Origin: Oxalobacter formigenes
Lineage (GTDB): Bacteria > Pseudomonadota > Gammaproteobacteria > Burkholderiales > Burkholderiaceae_D
Assembly: GCF_002127965.1 (NCBI RefSeq)
Contig: NZ_CP018787.1
Coordinates: 1,798,001 to 1,862,000 of the forward strand
Length of the DNA stretch: 64,000 bases
Direction of reading: 5' to 3'
Shown piece by piece: positions 43,767 through 52,469 of the stretch. The position numbers and the translations under genes are program-made. The first letter of the stretch is position 1. Each line of letters opens with the position of its first letter. The notes under the pieces are model-generated. The model was not told where the DNA came from. It saw only the letters and a list, made by a program, of their open reading frames with translations, and searched no databases.

Positions 43767-46717
43767 TAGTGACATTTGTTTCCCAATGTGAAAAGAAAGC
43801 GTTGCCTCGCACCCGTCGTGTACTGGATGCCTTTGCCAATCGCATTGGAAACAATACGTGGCAAACCGTAATAACAGAAGACGGTTTAATAGCCGTCAAA
43901 AAACTGCTGCGTAAAACAGTCACCAAAAATACGGCAGTTTCATGCCACTGGATACGTTCCCGCCGACGCAGCGAATTACTCTGGATCGTCGGTAATCGCC
44001 AGAAATTCAATAGCGAAGGTATCGTTCCGGTCAACAGCACCCAAAAAGATGTTTTTATGGATATCACGACAATGAAACCCAAACAGAATGAATTTTACGC
44101 AAACACGCATTTACAACCATTGGCTCTGCACAGTTTTGCTGTGGGATATATTGCCCGAAAATTGCTTGAACAAGCCGTAAATGACGATGACTATGGCCAG
44201 TTGGCCAATATTGCCTTTCTGGCTGGCATTTTGCACGATTTGGGCAAACTGGAACTTCAGTTTCAGGGTTGGGTAAAAAAAGGCAAACAAAAAGAGCCTG
44301 ACGATGATGGCCAACATATCGATAATTCGACATTCAGCTTCGATAAACATCCTCGCCATAACGAAATTTCTCTTTTCCTGTTCAATCTGTTTGAAAACCA
44401 GTGCAAAGGGATTAACAACCCCTTAAAAACCGCCTTGCAGCATGTGATTTACTGGCATCACGCCAAACCCTGGCGTCAGAATGATCAATTTACCGGTGTG
44501 GTTAAAGCATATGACATCCTCCTGAAAAACATTTCCCGGGAAAAAATAGAAGAACTGGCTCAAACTACACTTCAGCTTCTCAAACGCATTCATCATATTG
44601 CACAGCATTATGATGAATCGCTCAATCAGATAGAAAAGAACCTGCCCTGGTCAATGGAGTTTTTTAACACACAGATTGAAGACTTCTGCTATCAAAAAAA
44701 CGGTACGCCATTCCCGGAATTCAAAACGTATATGTCACCAGATTTTGAGAGATTACGCCTCAATATCGCAACGAATGCACAGCATAATATTTTGCGTGCC
44801 TGTGTCATCAGTGCCGACCGGCTGATTTCATCCTTAAGCGCAAACGACCTTTCAGACTACATCAGCCAGAACCGGCTGGACGAGTTGCTGGAGAATATGC
44901 AGGAAGAATCCACTGATTTATCCAGCCATCTAGCAGACGCTCTGACCCGTTTTCCTGATAGTGAACGTACCCGGAAACAGGGCGAAGTCGTCCGGAAACT
45001 GGCAGAAATTGACGATATTGCCGTATTGGCTGGTGCTGCCGGTTGTGGGAAAACAAAAATTGCTCTGGAATGGGCAAAACTCAACAATGCACAAAAGATC
45101 ATCTGGGTCTGCCCCCGTGTGCAAGTATGTCAGGGAATTTTTGAAGAACTGACCACACAATACATGCCGGAAGCAAAGATAGAAATATTCACCGGCGAAT
45201 TCAAATATACCCATAGCTGGGAAAAGCCCACGCCTGAAAAGGACTATTTTTCAGGCGACATTATCGTCACCACAATTGACCAGATACTGGGATCAATTGT
45301 TACCCATACCAAAGTAAACAGCCTGCTGCCATTCATGAATGCTCATGTCGTTTTCGATGAGTACCACGAATATATCGGTATGGAAATTTTCAATCTCCTG
45401 TTTGCCGAACTCGTTGCCAATAAAAAGATGCGCTCGAAAGGAAACAAAAACACCCTGCTCGTTTCCGCCACACCTCATTACCTGTATCTCGAAAAAGTTC
45501 TGGATATCGACACCACTTATGATGCTGTTGAAATGCCGTCCTTTAATCCAAGCCAATACAAAATTGAATTTGTTGAATTCGATGAAAGCGACAAATTAAA
45601 CAGTCCTTTCTATCAAGCATATGCCGATAACACCTTCATTATCAGCAATACGGCGCAAACAGCCCAACTCGGTTTTATATACCGGCAAAAAACTGAAAAA
45701 AGCGTCCTGTTTCATTCAAAATTCAAAAGAAGTGACAAAAAATACTGGTTTAACGAGGTTTATGAATCGTTCAGGAAAAACGGCACCCGCAAATTTGACG
45801 TCCTGAGAAGTGGCCCGATCGTTCAGGCATCCCTCAACATCAGTTGTGACCATATGGTCAGCGAAATGAGCCATCCTGAAAATATCCTGCAACGTCTGGG
45901 ACGACTGGACCGCTTTGGCGATAACACCGATATCAATGTCCTGAAAATCGCCATTACCGACAATATCAAACGCGGAAAGCAAACCGATTCATCCGCACGG
46001 TTCCTTGCAAAACTGCATGGATTGCGCTCGACAAAAGTATGGTACGAGTACCTGTCAGACAAACTGGACGACCGAATATTTACGCTGCCGGAAATATATC
46101 AGCTCTACAAAGCGTTTTATGACGACGAAACGATCAGATCCATCATCAGCCAGGACCTTGATGACGCGCTCAACAGCAGCATCCAGTTAATCAACAAAAA
46201 GGTAACCGAGCCGACCCGGGTCATCAAAATAAAAACTGCGGAACGAAAAACAAAAATCAGCAAAAACTCGCTTCGTGGAGACAATCGTTTTGTGCAACTG
46301 GCACAACTCGACGTCAACGATTTCAATCATCCTGTCTTCATTAATGAATACGCTTACCAGCCACCATTAAATGATTCAAATGAAGCTGATAACCTGACCG
46401 AATCGCTTTCATTCATCCAGAACCTTGGACTGTTTGATTTCATTGCTCAAAAACATGGAAATATCGATACTATCCATCCTGTTAAAGGGATTCCAGAAAA
46501 AAAAATGTCTGCACGTAAAACCGTTCTCGAAAATTATTCCAGAGACCCCGATTATCCACTTTATTTAAGTTATATCGAAGATGATCTGAACAAGGTCGGC
46601 GGCTCGTCTGCCCGACATAGTGAGGCCGTTTATTATGCCATTTGCGACAAACAGCCGGTAGGTGCTATCGGCCTGAAAACCATTTCAACCCTGAATCCTA
46701 ACCAAACTGAGGAGTAA
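43763..46717 (+). CDS. cas3: Cas2-Cas3 fusion helicase-nuclease
   Basis: 984 residues. Residues 1-100 are a Cas2-like domain (MIVTFVSQCEKKALPRTRRV start), the fusion specific to type I-F. The HD nuclease has His123, HD at 158-159 (GILHDLGK), and later His-containing helices (KHPRHNEIS, YWHHAKPW). The helicase has Walker A GAAGCGKT (about 424-431), box II DEYH (about 532), motif III SATPHY, and motif VI QRLGRLDRFG (about 710). It degrades target DNA after Cascade recruitment and also takes part in adaptation with Cas1. All key motifs are intact. Confidence 0.95.
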   Translation: MIVTFVSQCEKKALPRTRRVLDAFANRIGNNTWQTVITEDGLIAVKKLLRKTVTKNTAVSCHWIRSRRRSELLWIVGNRQKFNSEGIVPVNSTQKDVFMDITTMKPKQNEFYANTHLQPLALHSFAVGYIARKLLEQAVNDDDYGQLANIAFLAGILHDLGKLELQFQGWVKKGKQKEPDDDGQHIDNSTFSFDKHPRHNEISLFLFNLFENQCKGINNPLKTALQHVIYWHHAKPWRQNDQFTGVVKAYDILLKNISREKIEELAQTTLQLLKRIHHIAQHYDESLNQIEKNLPWSMEFFNTQIEDFCYQKNGTPFPEFKTYMSPDFERLRLNIATNAQHNILRACVISADRLISSLSANDLSDYISQNRLDELLENMQEESTDLSSHLADALTRFPDSERTRKQGEVVRKLAEIDDIAVLAGAAGCGKTKIALEWAKLNNAQKIIWVCPRVQVCQGIFEELTTQYMPEAKIEIFTGEFKYTHSWEKPTPEKDYFSGDIIVTTIDQILGSIVTHTKVNSLLPFMNAHVVFDEYHEYIGMEIFNLLFAELVANKKMRSKGNKNTLLVSATPHYLYLEKVLDIDTTYDAVEMPSFNPSQYKIEFVEFDESDKLNSPFYQAYADNTFIISNTAQTAQLGFIYRQKTEKSVLFHSKFKRSDKKYWFNEVYESFRKNGTRKFDVLRSGPIVQASLNISCDHMVSEMSHPENILQRLGRLDRFGDNTDINVLKIAITDNIKRGKQTDSSARFLAKLHGLRSTKVWYEYLSDKLDDRIFTLPEIYQLYKAFYDDETIRSIISQDLDDALNSSIQLINKKVTEPTRVIKIKTAERKTKISKNSLRGDNRFVQLAQLDVNDFNHPVFINEYAYQPPLNDSNEADNLTESLSFIQNLGLFDFIAQKHGNIDTIHPVKGIPEKKMSARKTVLENYSRDPDYPLYLSYIEDDLNKVGGSSARHSEAVYYAICDKQPVGAIGLKTISTLNPNQTEE

Positions 46718-46720
46718 ATC

Positions 46721-47695
46721 ATGTCAAACAAAGTAAGCGGTATCAAAAGCGTTGATTTCAAAATCACGGCTTCAGGTTATGGCGTTGTCAACTGGAATGG
46801 TCCAACCACTCTGCAAAGTGACGGACGCATCATTGATAACCATACCATGCCAAAACTTCGTGGTTACTCCAACCTGACAGGTAAAGAATCAGAAAGAGGC
46901 TATAAGCTGAAAAAAGACCCTTCGGAAATAAGCTTCAAAGAAACACCCATGTATATCAGTCAGAATTGCATTCGACATCATCTCTTCAGGGATCACGCTT
47001 TTGATTTGCATTATGCCAATGACAAAAATCTGATAGATGTTCTGGCGTCGATAACCGGATTAATTCGCGGGTATGTTGTCCCTGCAAGCCAATGCAAACG
47101 TACCAGTCCATTATTGATCACCGACTTTATTGACCAGCTAGGCAATGGCAATTTCGAACAAATGGGTCGCTCAGGCACCAAGGAAAAAGAAGTCAATAAA
47201 AAGGGAGAAGAAGCCAGTAACTCCTTCTTTTCAAAAACGACATTCGGAGAAACCGCATATATTGCATACGGCTCGATCAGTATTGAACAACTGGAATTTA
47301 TCTCACTGGATAAAAAATTCGACCGGGCATCCATGATTATCAAGGAAGGAGACGGAGAGAAAATCGCCGAACAGGTCCAGAAATTCATCAAGAGCCTGGA
47401 TCCTTCACGCGTGCCCCAAGCCACATTCCATCCGAACTATGTCAGAAAAGGAACCATTTTTCAGGAAGGTGAAGTCGGCATCTTACTGGACAATACCGCA
47501 ATCGATATTCTCGTTAATGAAACACTGAACATGCTTCGTGATCTTTCCATCAAACAGGCCAAAGGTTATATGTATGTTGAGGAAGTGGAAGTTGACTATA
47601 ACGACAGCAACCGGATGATGCGCATCAAACGCCATCCGGATCAGGTTAACCCGGAACCCCAAACCGGTTATGCCGTCTATTTTGAAGCGAAATAA
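46721..47695 (+). CDS. cas7fv: Cas7fv backbone subunit of minimal type I-F2 Cascade
   Basis: 324 residues, with GAGGAG before the start. It matches the Cas7 of the I-F variant system known from Shewanella putrefaciens CN-32: N-terminal [24 protein letters not shown], then [10 protein letters not shown], a central basic loop region and a C-terminal [11 protein letters not shown]. It coats the crRNA as repeated copies. In this subtype Cas7fv and Cas5fv replace the large and small subunits, and indeed neither cas8f nor a small-subunit gene is present. The subtype call rests on gene content and on remembered sequence features. Confidence 0.85.
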   Translation: MSNKVSGIKSVDFKITASGYGVVNWNGPTTLQSDGRIIDNHTMPKLRGYSNLTGKESERGYKLKKDPSEISFKETPMYISQNCIRHHLFRDHAFDLHYANDKNLIDVLASITGLIRGYVVPASQCKRTSPLLITDFIDQLGNGNFEQMGRSGTKEKEVNKKGEEASNSFFSKTTFGETAYIAYGSISIEQLEFISLDKKFDRASMIIKEGDGEKIAEQVQKFIKSLDPSRVPQATFHPNYVRKGTIFQEGEVGILLDNTAIDILVNETLNMLRDLSIKQAKGYMYVEEVEVDYNDSNRMMRIKRHPDQVNPEPQTGYAVYFEAK

Positions 47696-47707
47696 TGAGG
47701 TGTATTC

Positions 47708-48736
47708 ATGCGAATTACCATCGAATATGAATCATCCTGGCGAAATTCGTTTCTGGATGGCTCAAATAATGAATCATTACCCAGACAGGGGCGTAATTTC
47801 ATTGGATCCATGACAGCTTTGGGAAAAGAAGGTAACTTTAAAACCCGCGCCGTTACCAAAGATACCGTCATGGGTATACTGAACCGTTTGATTGGCGAAC
47901 AACGGAAACTGTATCAGGCCCGGCAGGACAAGGACTATTATTTTCAGGATATAGAAGCGGTTTTAACAGATGACGATATTTGCGATCGTACACAGTCTCA
48001 AAACGAAATAGTTTATTTACGAAACATTTCAGGCAGTACCGATCAGAATGCCTTTACAGGTATGATCAAATCCGGCGATCCAGCCTTTGATTCAGATTTT
48101 TCGCAGAAATTATGGGGGATTTTGTGGTTTGATCTCAATCAGGTAGTGGACTTCATACTGGATGAAAAAATTGAAGTTGATAACCAAACTGAGTTAAATC
48201 CACTTAATGTCATTGAGAAACTGGAAAATATCTTTGGTGAAAAAGCGATCGATGTAAGCGAAAAGGTTCAGTCCTGTCTGGATACATTCCATCAGTTCTT
48301 TCCTGACATTGAATATAAATTAACCGCAAAAAATCAGCTTGTACTAATCAGTCTATATACCTCTGCTTTGTATATCCAGATTCAGCGTTTGGAGAAAAAG
48401 TATGATATGAGCAAAGCCCTCACAAAATCAGGAGGATTAAGCGGCATTTCCAAACGTGGTTTCACAAAAAAAGACTTCATGGATCGTTACACCACCGGCA
48501 AAAAAAAGCTGATTTGGGGAAATCCATATGTCCTGAGAGAAAGAAAAAAAGGTGAAGGAGAAATTTCCCATCCTTTAACTAAAGCCAATGGCACACTGGA
48601 AATCAATCTCAATATTACGAGAGAACGAGCCAGAGATCTCGAACAGAAAATTCTTGATGCCGGAGTATCTTCTTTTTATCTGGGCAAAAAGGGACTTGCT
48701 TATGTCGCCAGTATCGATACGAGGGAAAATCCATGA
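47708..48736 (+). CDS. cas5fv: Cas5fv, PAM-recognition subunit of minimal type I-F2 Cascade
   Basis: 342 residues, directly after cas7fv. Beta-strand RAMP-like start (MRITIEYESSWRNSFLDGS), a large helical insertion (about 70-240, for example VDFILDEKIEVDNQTELNPL), then a second RAMP-like part with basic residues (SKRGFTKKDFMDRYTTGKKK). In the S. putrefaciens I-Fv complex the helical part of Cas5fv takes over the role of Cas8f, including PAM reading. Length and order fit. Its last bases overlap cas6f by 4 bp. Confidence 0.83.
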   Translation: MRITIEYESSWRNSFLDGSNNESLPRQGRNFIGSMTALGKEGNFKTRAVTKDTVMGILNRLIGEQRKLYQARQDKDYYFQDIEAVLTDDDICDRTQSQNEIVYLRNISGSTDQNAFTGMIKSGDPAFDSDFSQKLWGILWFDLNQVVDFILDEKIEVDNQTELNPLNVIEKLENIFGEKAIDVSEKVQSCLDTFHQFFPDIEYKLTAKNQLVLISLYTSALYIQIQRLEKKYDMSKALTKSGGLSGISKRGFTKKDFMDRYTTGKKKLIWGNPYVLRERKKGEGEISHPLTKANGTLEINLNITRERARDLEQKILDAGVSSFYLGKKGLAYVASIDTRENP

Positions 48737-49326
48737 AACACTATATTGAAATCACATTGACAGGCAGCCCTGATTTTCCCCTTTATCATTTATGGTCCAA
48801 ACTGTACACCCAGTTGCATCTGGCTCTGGTAGAAAACAGGGATGCCAGTGATCAGGTAAATATCGGCGTCTCTTTTCCTGAATACTACTTTAATGAAGAA
48901 AAAGGAATGGGCTTTCTGGGGACAAAGTTGCGTCTGTTTGCTGAAGATGAAACGAGCTTGCAGAAAATCGACATTCAGAAATGGTTTGTGCGTTTAAACG
49001 ATTGTATCCACATTACTCCTGTTTGCAGGGTACCCCTGAACGAAATCACTGGTTATGCAACTTTCAGTCGAAAACACATTAAATCCAACGCCGAACGCCT
49101 CGCACGTCGTCAAATGAAAAGGCATAAGGATTTATCATTTCATGAAACAGTACAGCGTTATCAGAAAAACCTGGCAAAATCACCTTTGCCCTTCATACAA
49201 CTTGAAAGTTTAACTAACTCTCACCCATTCAAATTATTTATTGAAAAGAAACCGGCGATAAATGCAAGCTTGAAAGTCTTTACTACTTATGGATTAAGCG
49301 CAGAATCAACGATTCCTGAATTTTAA
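48733..49326 (+). CDS. cas6f: Cas6f (Csy4) crRNA endoribonuclease
   Basis: 197 residues. His29 lies in YTQLHLALVENR, the same number as the catalytic His of Pseudomonas Csy4. The basic helix KHIKSNAERLARRQMKRHK (about 113-131) is the RNA-recognition helix, and the end FTTYGLS is the family signature. It cuts the repeat hairpin and stays bound to the crRNA 3' end. The expected cut after the CTGCC/GGCAG stem leaves the 8-nt 5' handle CTTAGAAG. Last gene before the array. Confidence 0.92.
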   Translation: MKHYIEITLTGSPDFPLYHLWSKLYTQLHLALVENRDASDQVNIGVSFPEYYFNEEKGMGFLGTKLRLFAEDETSLQKIDIQKWFVRLNDCIHITPVCRVPLNEITGYATFSRKHIKSNAERLARRQMKRHKDLSFHETVQRYQKNLAKSPLPFIQLESLTNSHPFKLFIEKKPAINASLKVFTTYGLSAESTIPEF

Positions 49327-49456
49327 CCAAAGTTTTTTCAGATCTTTAAAAATCAAATAAAATCAACCGGTTATAAGAATATTAAAAAACTTGGGTTAAA
49401 CAGTGATTTCCGGCTCAAGTTATTGTTATAACTTTATTTTTTATTTTTTATATACA
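49327..49456 (+). promoter_or_regulatory. CRISPR leader
   Basis: 130 bp, strongly AT-rich, between cas6f and the first perfect repeat. The far end of the array carries the mutated repeats, so this side is the leader and insertion end. It should hold the array promoter; no unique consensus was fixed. Confidence 0.75.
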
Positions 49457-51886
49457 GTTCACTGCCGTATAGGCAGCTTAGAAGAGATTATTGATATCGG
49501 ACTCATCTTTGAATTGGTTCACTGCCGTATAGGCAGCTTAGAAGAAAAGGGCAAACCAATACCAGATATAAAAAAAGTTCACTGCCGTATAGGCAGCTTA
49601 GAAGTTTTCTCATAATATAAATTATGCGAAATTTATGTTCACTGCCGTATAGGCAGCTTAGAAGAATGATCATTCCGTGTTCAACAAACGAATGTGGTTC
49701 ACTGCCGTATAGGCAGCTTAGAAGTTATTCGACGGCCCAAGATGTTGCGTCTGCATGTTCACTGCCGTATAGGCAGCTTAGAAGTGTTTATGTCGATGAA
49801 GTTTTACCCGGTGATAGTTCACTGCCGTATAGGCAGCTTAGAAGTCTTAAAAAAGACTATAACACGACTTTGGTGTGTTCACTGCCGTATAGGCAGCTTA
49901 GAAGTTACATGACCAAAGATCAGATCAGAAGAGGGCGTTCACTGCCGTATAGGCAGCTTAGAAGTGTTCCATCTTCAAAGCGGATACTATCGCCGTGTTC
50001 ACTGCCGTATAGGCAGCTTAGAAGATAAAAAAACGGGATTTCTCCCGTTTAACTTGGTTCACTGCCGTATAGGCAGCTTAGAAGGATCACAGTAGCAGAA
50101 AGTTGCGAGAAACACGGTTCACTGCCGTATAGGCAGCTTAGAAGAAGCGACGCATATCCAAACCACTGATTACACCGTTCACTGCCGTATAGGCAGCTTA
50201 GAAGAAACGGATCAAGAACACTACCGACAGACTTAAGTTCACTGCCGTATAGGCAGCTTAGAAGAGCTGTTTTTTATTTTGGTAATATCACCATCAGTTC
50301 ACTGCCGTATAGGCAGCTTAGAAGAGACATTACGGGTGGTCAGTCGATAACAGGAAGTTCACTGCCGTATAGGCAGCTTAGAAGTAATGATTATCTTATT
50401 GTGAATGGCGTTAAAAGTTCACTGCCGTATAGGCAGCTTAGAAGAGACAGAACATGGCTAGTTTCTCATGTCATCGGTTCACTGCCGTATAGGCAGCTTA
50501 GAAGTTCATCCTGAGTTGTATCGCCAGTAACATAAAGTTCACTGCCGTATAGGCAGCTTAGAAGGTTTGCATCAGCTGGCTTGAAAAATGAAATCCGTTC
50601 ACTGCCGTATAGGCAGCTTAGAAGTGTCCTTTTCTGGCGATGTCTGCCAGAAAGTAGTTCACTGCCGTATAGGCAGCTTAGAAGCGTAAAATTTCTGATC
50701 TTTTCAAATTCGGCTTGGTTCACTGCCGTATAGGCAGCTTAGAAGTTTAAAGAACAACAATGGATTGCAGAGTGATCGTTCACTGCCGTATAGGCAGCTT
50801 AGAAGATATGCTGCGTCTGTTGGGTCAAACGATAAAAGTTCACTGCCGTATAGGCAGCTTAGAAGATTAAAACGGCCGATTTTCAGGCTATGGGCGAGTT
50901 CACTGCCGTATAGGCAGCTTAGAAGTGTTTAAGCCGGGCATGCGTGACGGTACCATCGTTCACTGCCGTATAGGCAGCTTAGAAGTTGATTTGTGTGAAT
51001 GTGAGAGGTTTGACAACGTTCACTGCCGTATAGGCAGCTTAGAAGTTTCCGAATCGCAGAAAGCGCAGATTGTTTCAGGTTCACTGCCGTATAGGCAGCT
51101 TAGAAGAAGAATGCTCATGTTGATGACTCAGATTGGTTGTTCACTGCCGTATAGGCAGCTTAGAAGAATTGAAGAAAAACCAAAAGGCCAGAGCGATTGT
51201 TCACTGCCGTATAGGCAGCTTAGAAGATAGAGCTTGCTCTTACTTTGGAGGTGATTCTGTTCACTGCCGTATAGGCAGCTTAGAAGTTGAAGCATGGACT
51301 TTCCTGACCCGTTGTAACGTTCACTGCCGTATAGGCAGCTTAGAAGGATTACGGAAATGAAGGATACAAAAAGGGTTTGTTCACTGCCGTATAGGCAGCT
51401 TAGAAGACAGGGAACTGACCCCGCCGTCGCCATTATGCGTTCACTGCCGTATAGGCAGCTTAGAAGCAGTTGAACATGCGCCGGATCGGAATAAATGAGT
51501 TCACTGCCGTATAGGCAGCTTAGAAGAAAAGGCGGGAAAAAAGGTCAGGCACTTATCAGTTCACTGCCGTATAGGCAGCTTAGAAGATTATTGAAAACAT
51601 TGAAAATATGGGATATGGGTTCACTGCCGTATAGGCAGCTTAGAAGAGACTGCCGGGGAGGGAACACGACAGCGCTTTGTTCACTGCCGTATAGGCAGCT
51701 TAGAAGAAGCTAAATATTGCTCTTTGGTGACACCATGGGTTCACTGCTGTATAGGCAGCTTAGAAGCGAAGCGGGGTTTTCTCAAAAATTAAGCTGTTGT
51801 TCACTGCCGTATAGGCAGCTTAGAAGTCAATGATTTGCGCGAACGTTCGAAGGATCTGGTTCACTGCCGTATAGACAGCCTGGATG
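49457..51886 (+). CRISPR. Type I-F CRISPR array, 41 repeats and 40 spacers
   Basis: 28-bp repeats beginning GTTCACTGCCGTATAGGCAG and ending CTTAGAAG, at a 60-bp period. Spacers are 32 bp except two of 33 bp, before the repeats at 50718 and 51079. Each repeat has the I-F hairpin CTGCC-GTATA-GGCAG. All repeats look identical except the one at 51739 (one C to T in the loop-side stem) and the terminal one at 51859-51886, which is degenerate in its last 12 bases. The orientation is leader at 49.4 kb. No duplicated spacer was noticed. Confidence 0.97.
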
Positions 51887-51892
51887 TTTGAA

Positions 51893-52339
51893 CTAACCGA
51901 GACGTTTTCCCTTTCCGTTCCCCTTTTTCCCTTTTTTCCCCTGTTTTTCCTTCGGCGGTACCATAGAACAGTTGACTTCCTTCCCCTCTTTTCCAAGATA
52001 GCCGGTTCCCCATTCATACATGGATTCCAGCACAGGACCGATGCTCCTGCCGAAATCGGTCAGGGAATATTCCACTTTTGGCGGGACAACCGGAAAAACC
52101 TCACGGTTGACCAGCCCGTCGGTTTCCAGTTCCCTGAGTTGCTGCGTCAGCATCTTTGGCGTGGCGCAAGGCACTTCTTTTCTGAGCTGCGAAAATCGGA
52201 GCGTACCGGAGGTCAGTTTCCATAAAATCAGCGATTTGTATTTTCCGCCGATAAGGCTGATCGTCGCCTCCACCGGACAATGCGTCTCGATGGACGTTTT
52301 GCATGAAGAGGATGTAGCGGCTGGATGGAGGTCTTTCAT
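51893..52339 (-). CDS. HxlR-family transcriptional regulator
   Basis: 148 residues. The winged-helix core of HxlR proteins is clear: CPVEATISLIGGKYKSLILWKL, RFSQLRKEVPCATPKMLTQQLRELE, then VEYSLTDFGRSI. Four Cys lie in or near the N-terminal half (including Cys in SSSCKTS and THCPVE), typical of thiol or electrophile sensing members. A lysine/glycine-rich C-terminal tail (about 128-148) is unusual and reaches to 7 bp from the last CRISPR repeat. It is divergent from the copper ATPase gene and may regulate it or itself. Confidence 0.85.
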   Translation of the reverse strand: MKDLHPAATSSSCKTSIETHCPVEATISLIGGKYKSLILWKLTSGTLRFSQLRKEVPCATPKMLTQQLRELETDGLVNREVFPVVPPKVEYSLTDFGRSIGPVLESMYEWGTGYLGKEGKEVNCSMVPPKEKQGKKGKKGNGKGKRLG

Positions 52340-52359
52340 GACAGTTCGGTATCCTTTTG

Positions 52360-52372
52360 GGTACTATATACC
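52360..52372. promoter_or_regulatory. Candidate HxlR operator
   Basis: GGTACTATATACC, with GGTA / TACC arms, lies 21 bp upstream of the HxlR start in the divergent region. HxlR proteins bind short GTAC-type palindromes. Assignment is by position and shape only. Confidence 0.4.
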
Positions 52373-52469
52373 AAAAAAGTGCATTCTTGCGAAAATAATA
52401 TTAACAGCTACAATTATATCGACATTGACGCTAATTTGAAAATACCTGTCCCAAAACACGAGGGCTACC

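Noticed and set aside
42801-49326. CRISPR-associated transposon (type I-F3)
   Set aside because: cas1 and cas2-3 are present and no tnsA/B/C or tniQ genes occur nearby; the system is a nuclease-type I-F2.
49403-51713. ORFs inside the CRISPR array with repeated HCRIGSLE or SLPYRQLR peptides
   Set aside because: They are the translated CRISPR repeats; the 60-bp period is a multiple of three, so frames stay open by chance.
49457-51886. Self-targeting spacers within this window
   Set aside because: None noticed on reading, but no exhaustive alignment could be made, so it is not claimed.
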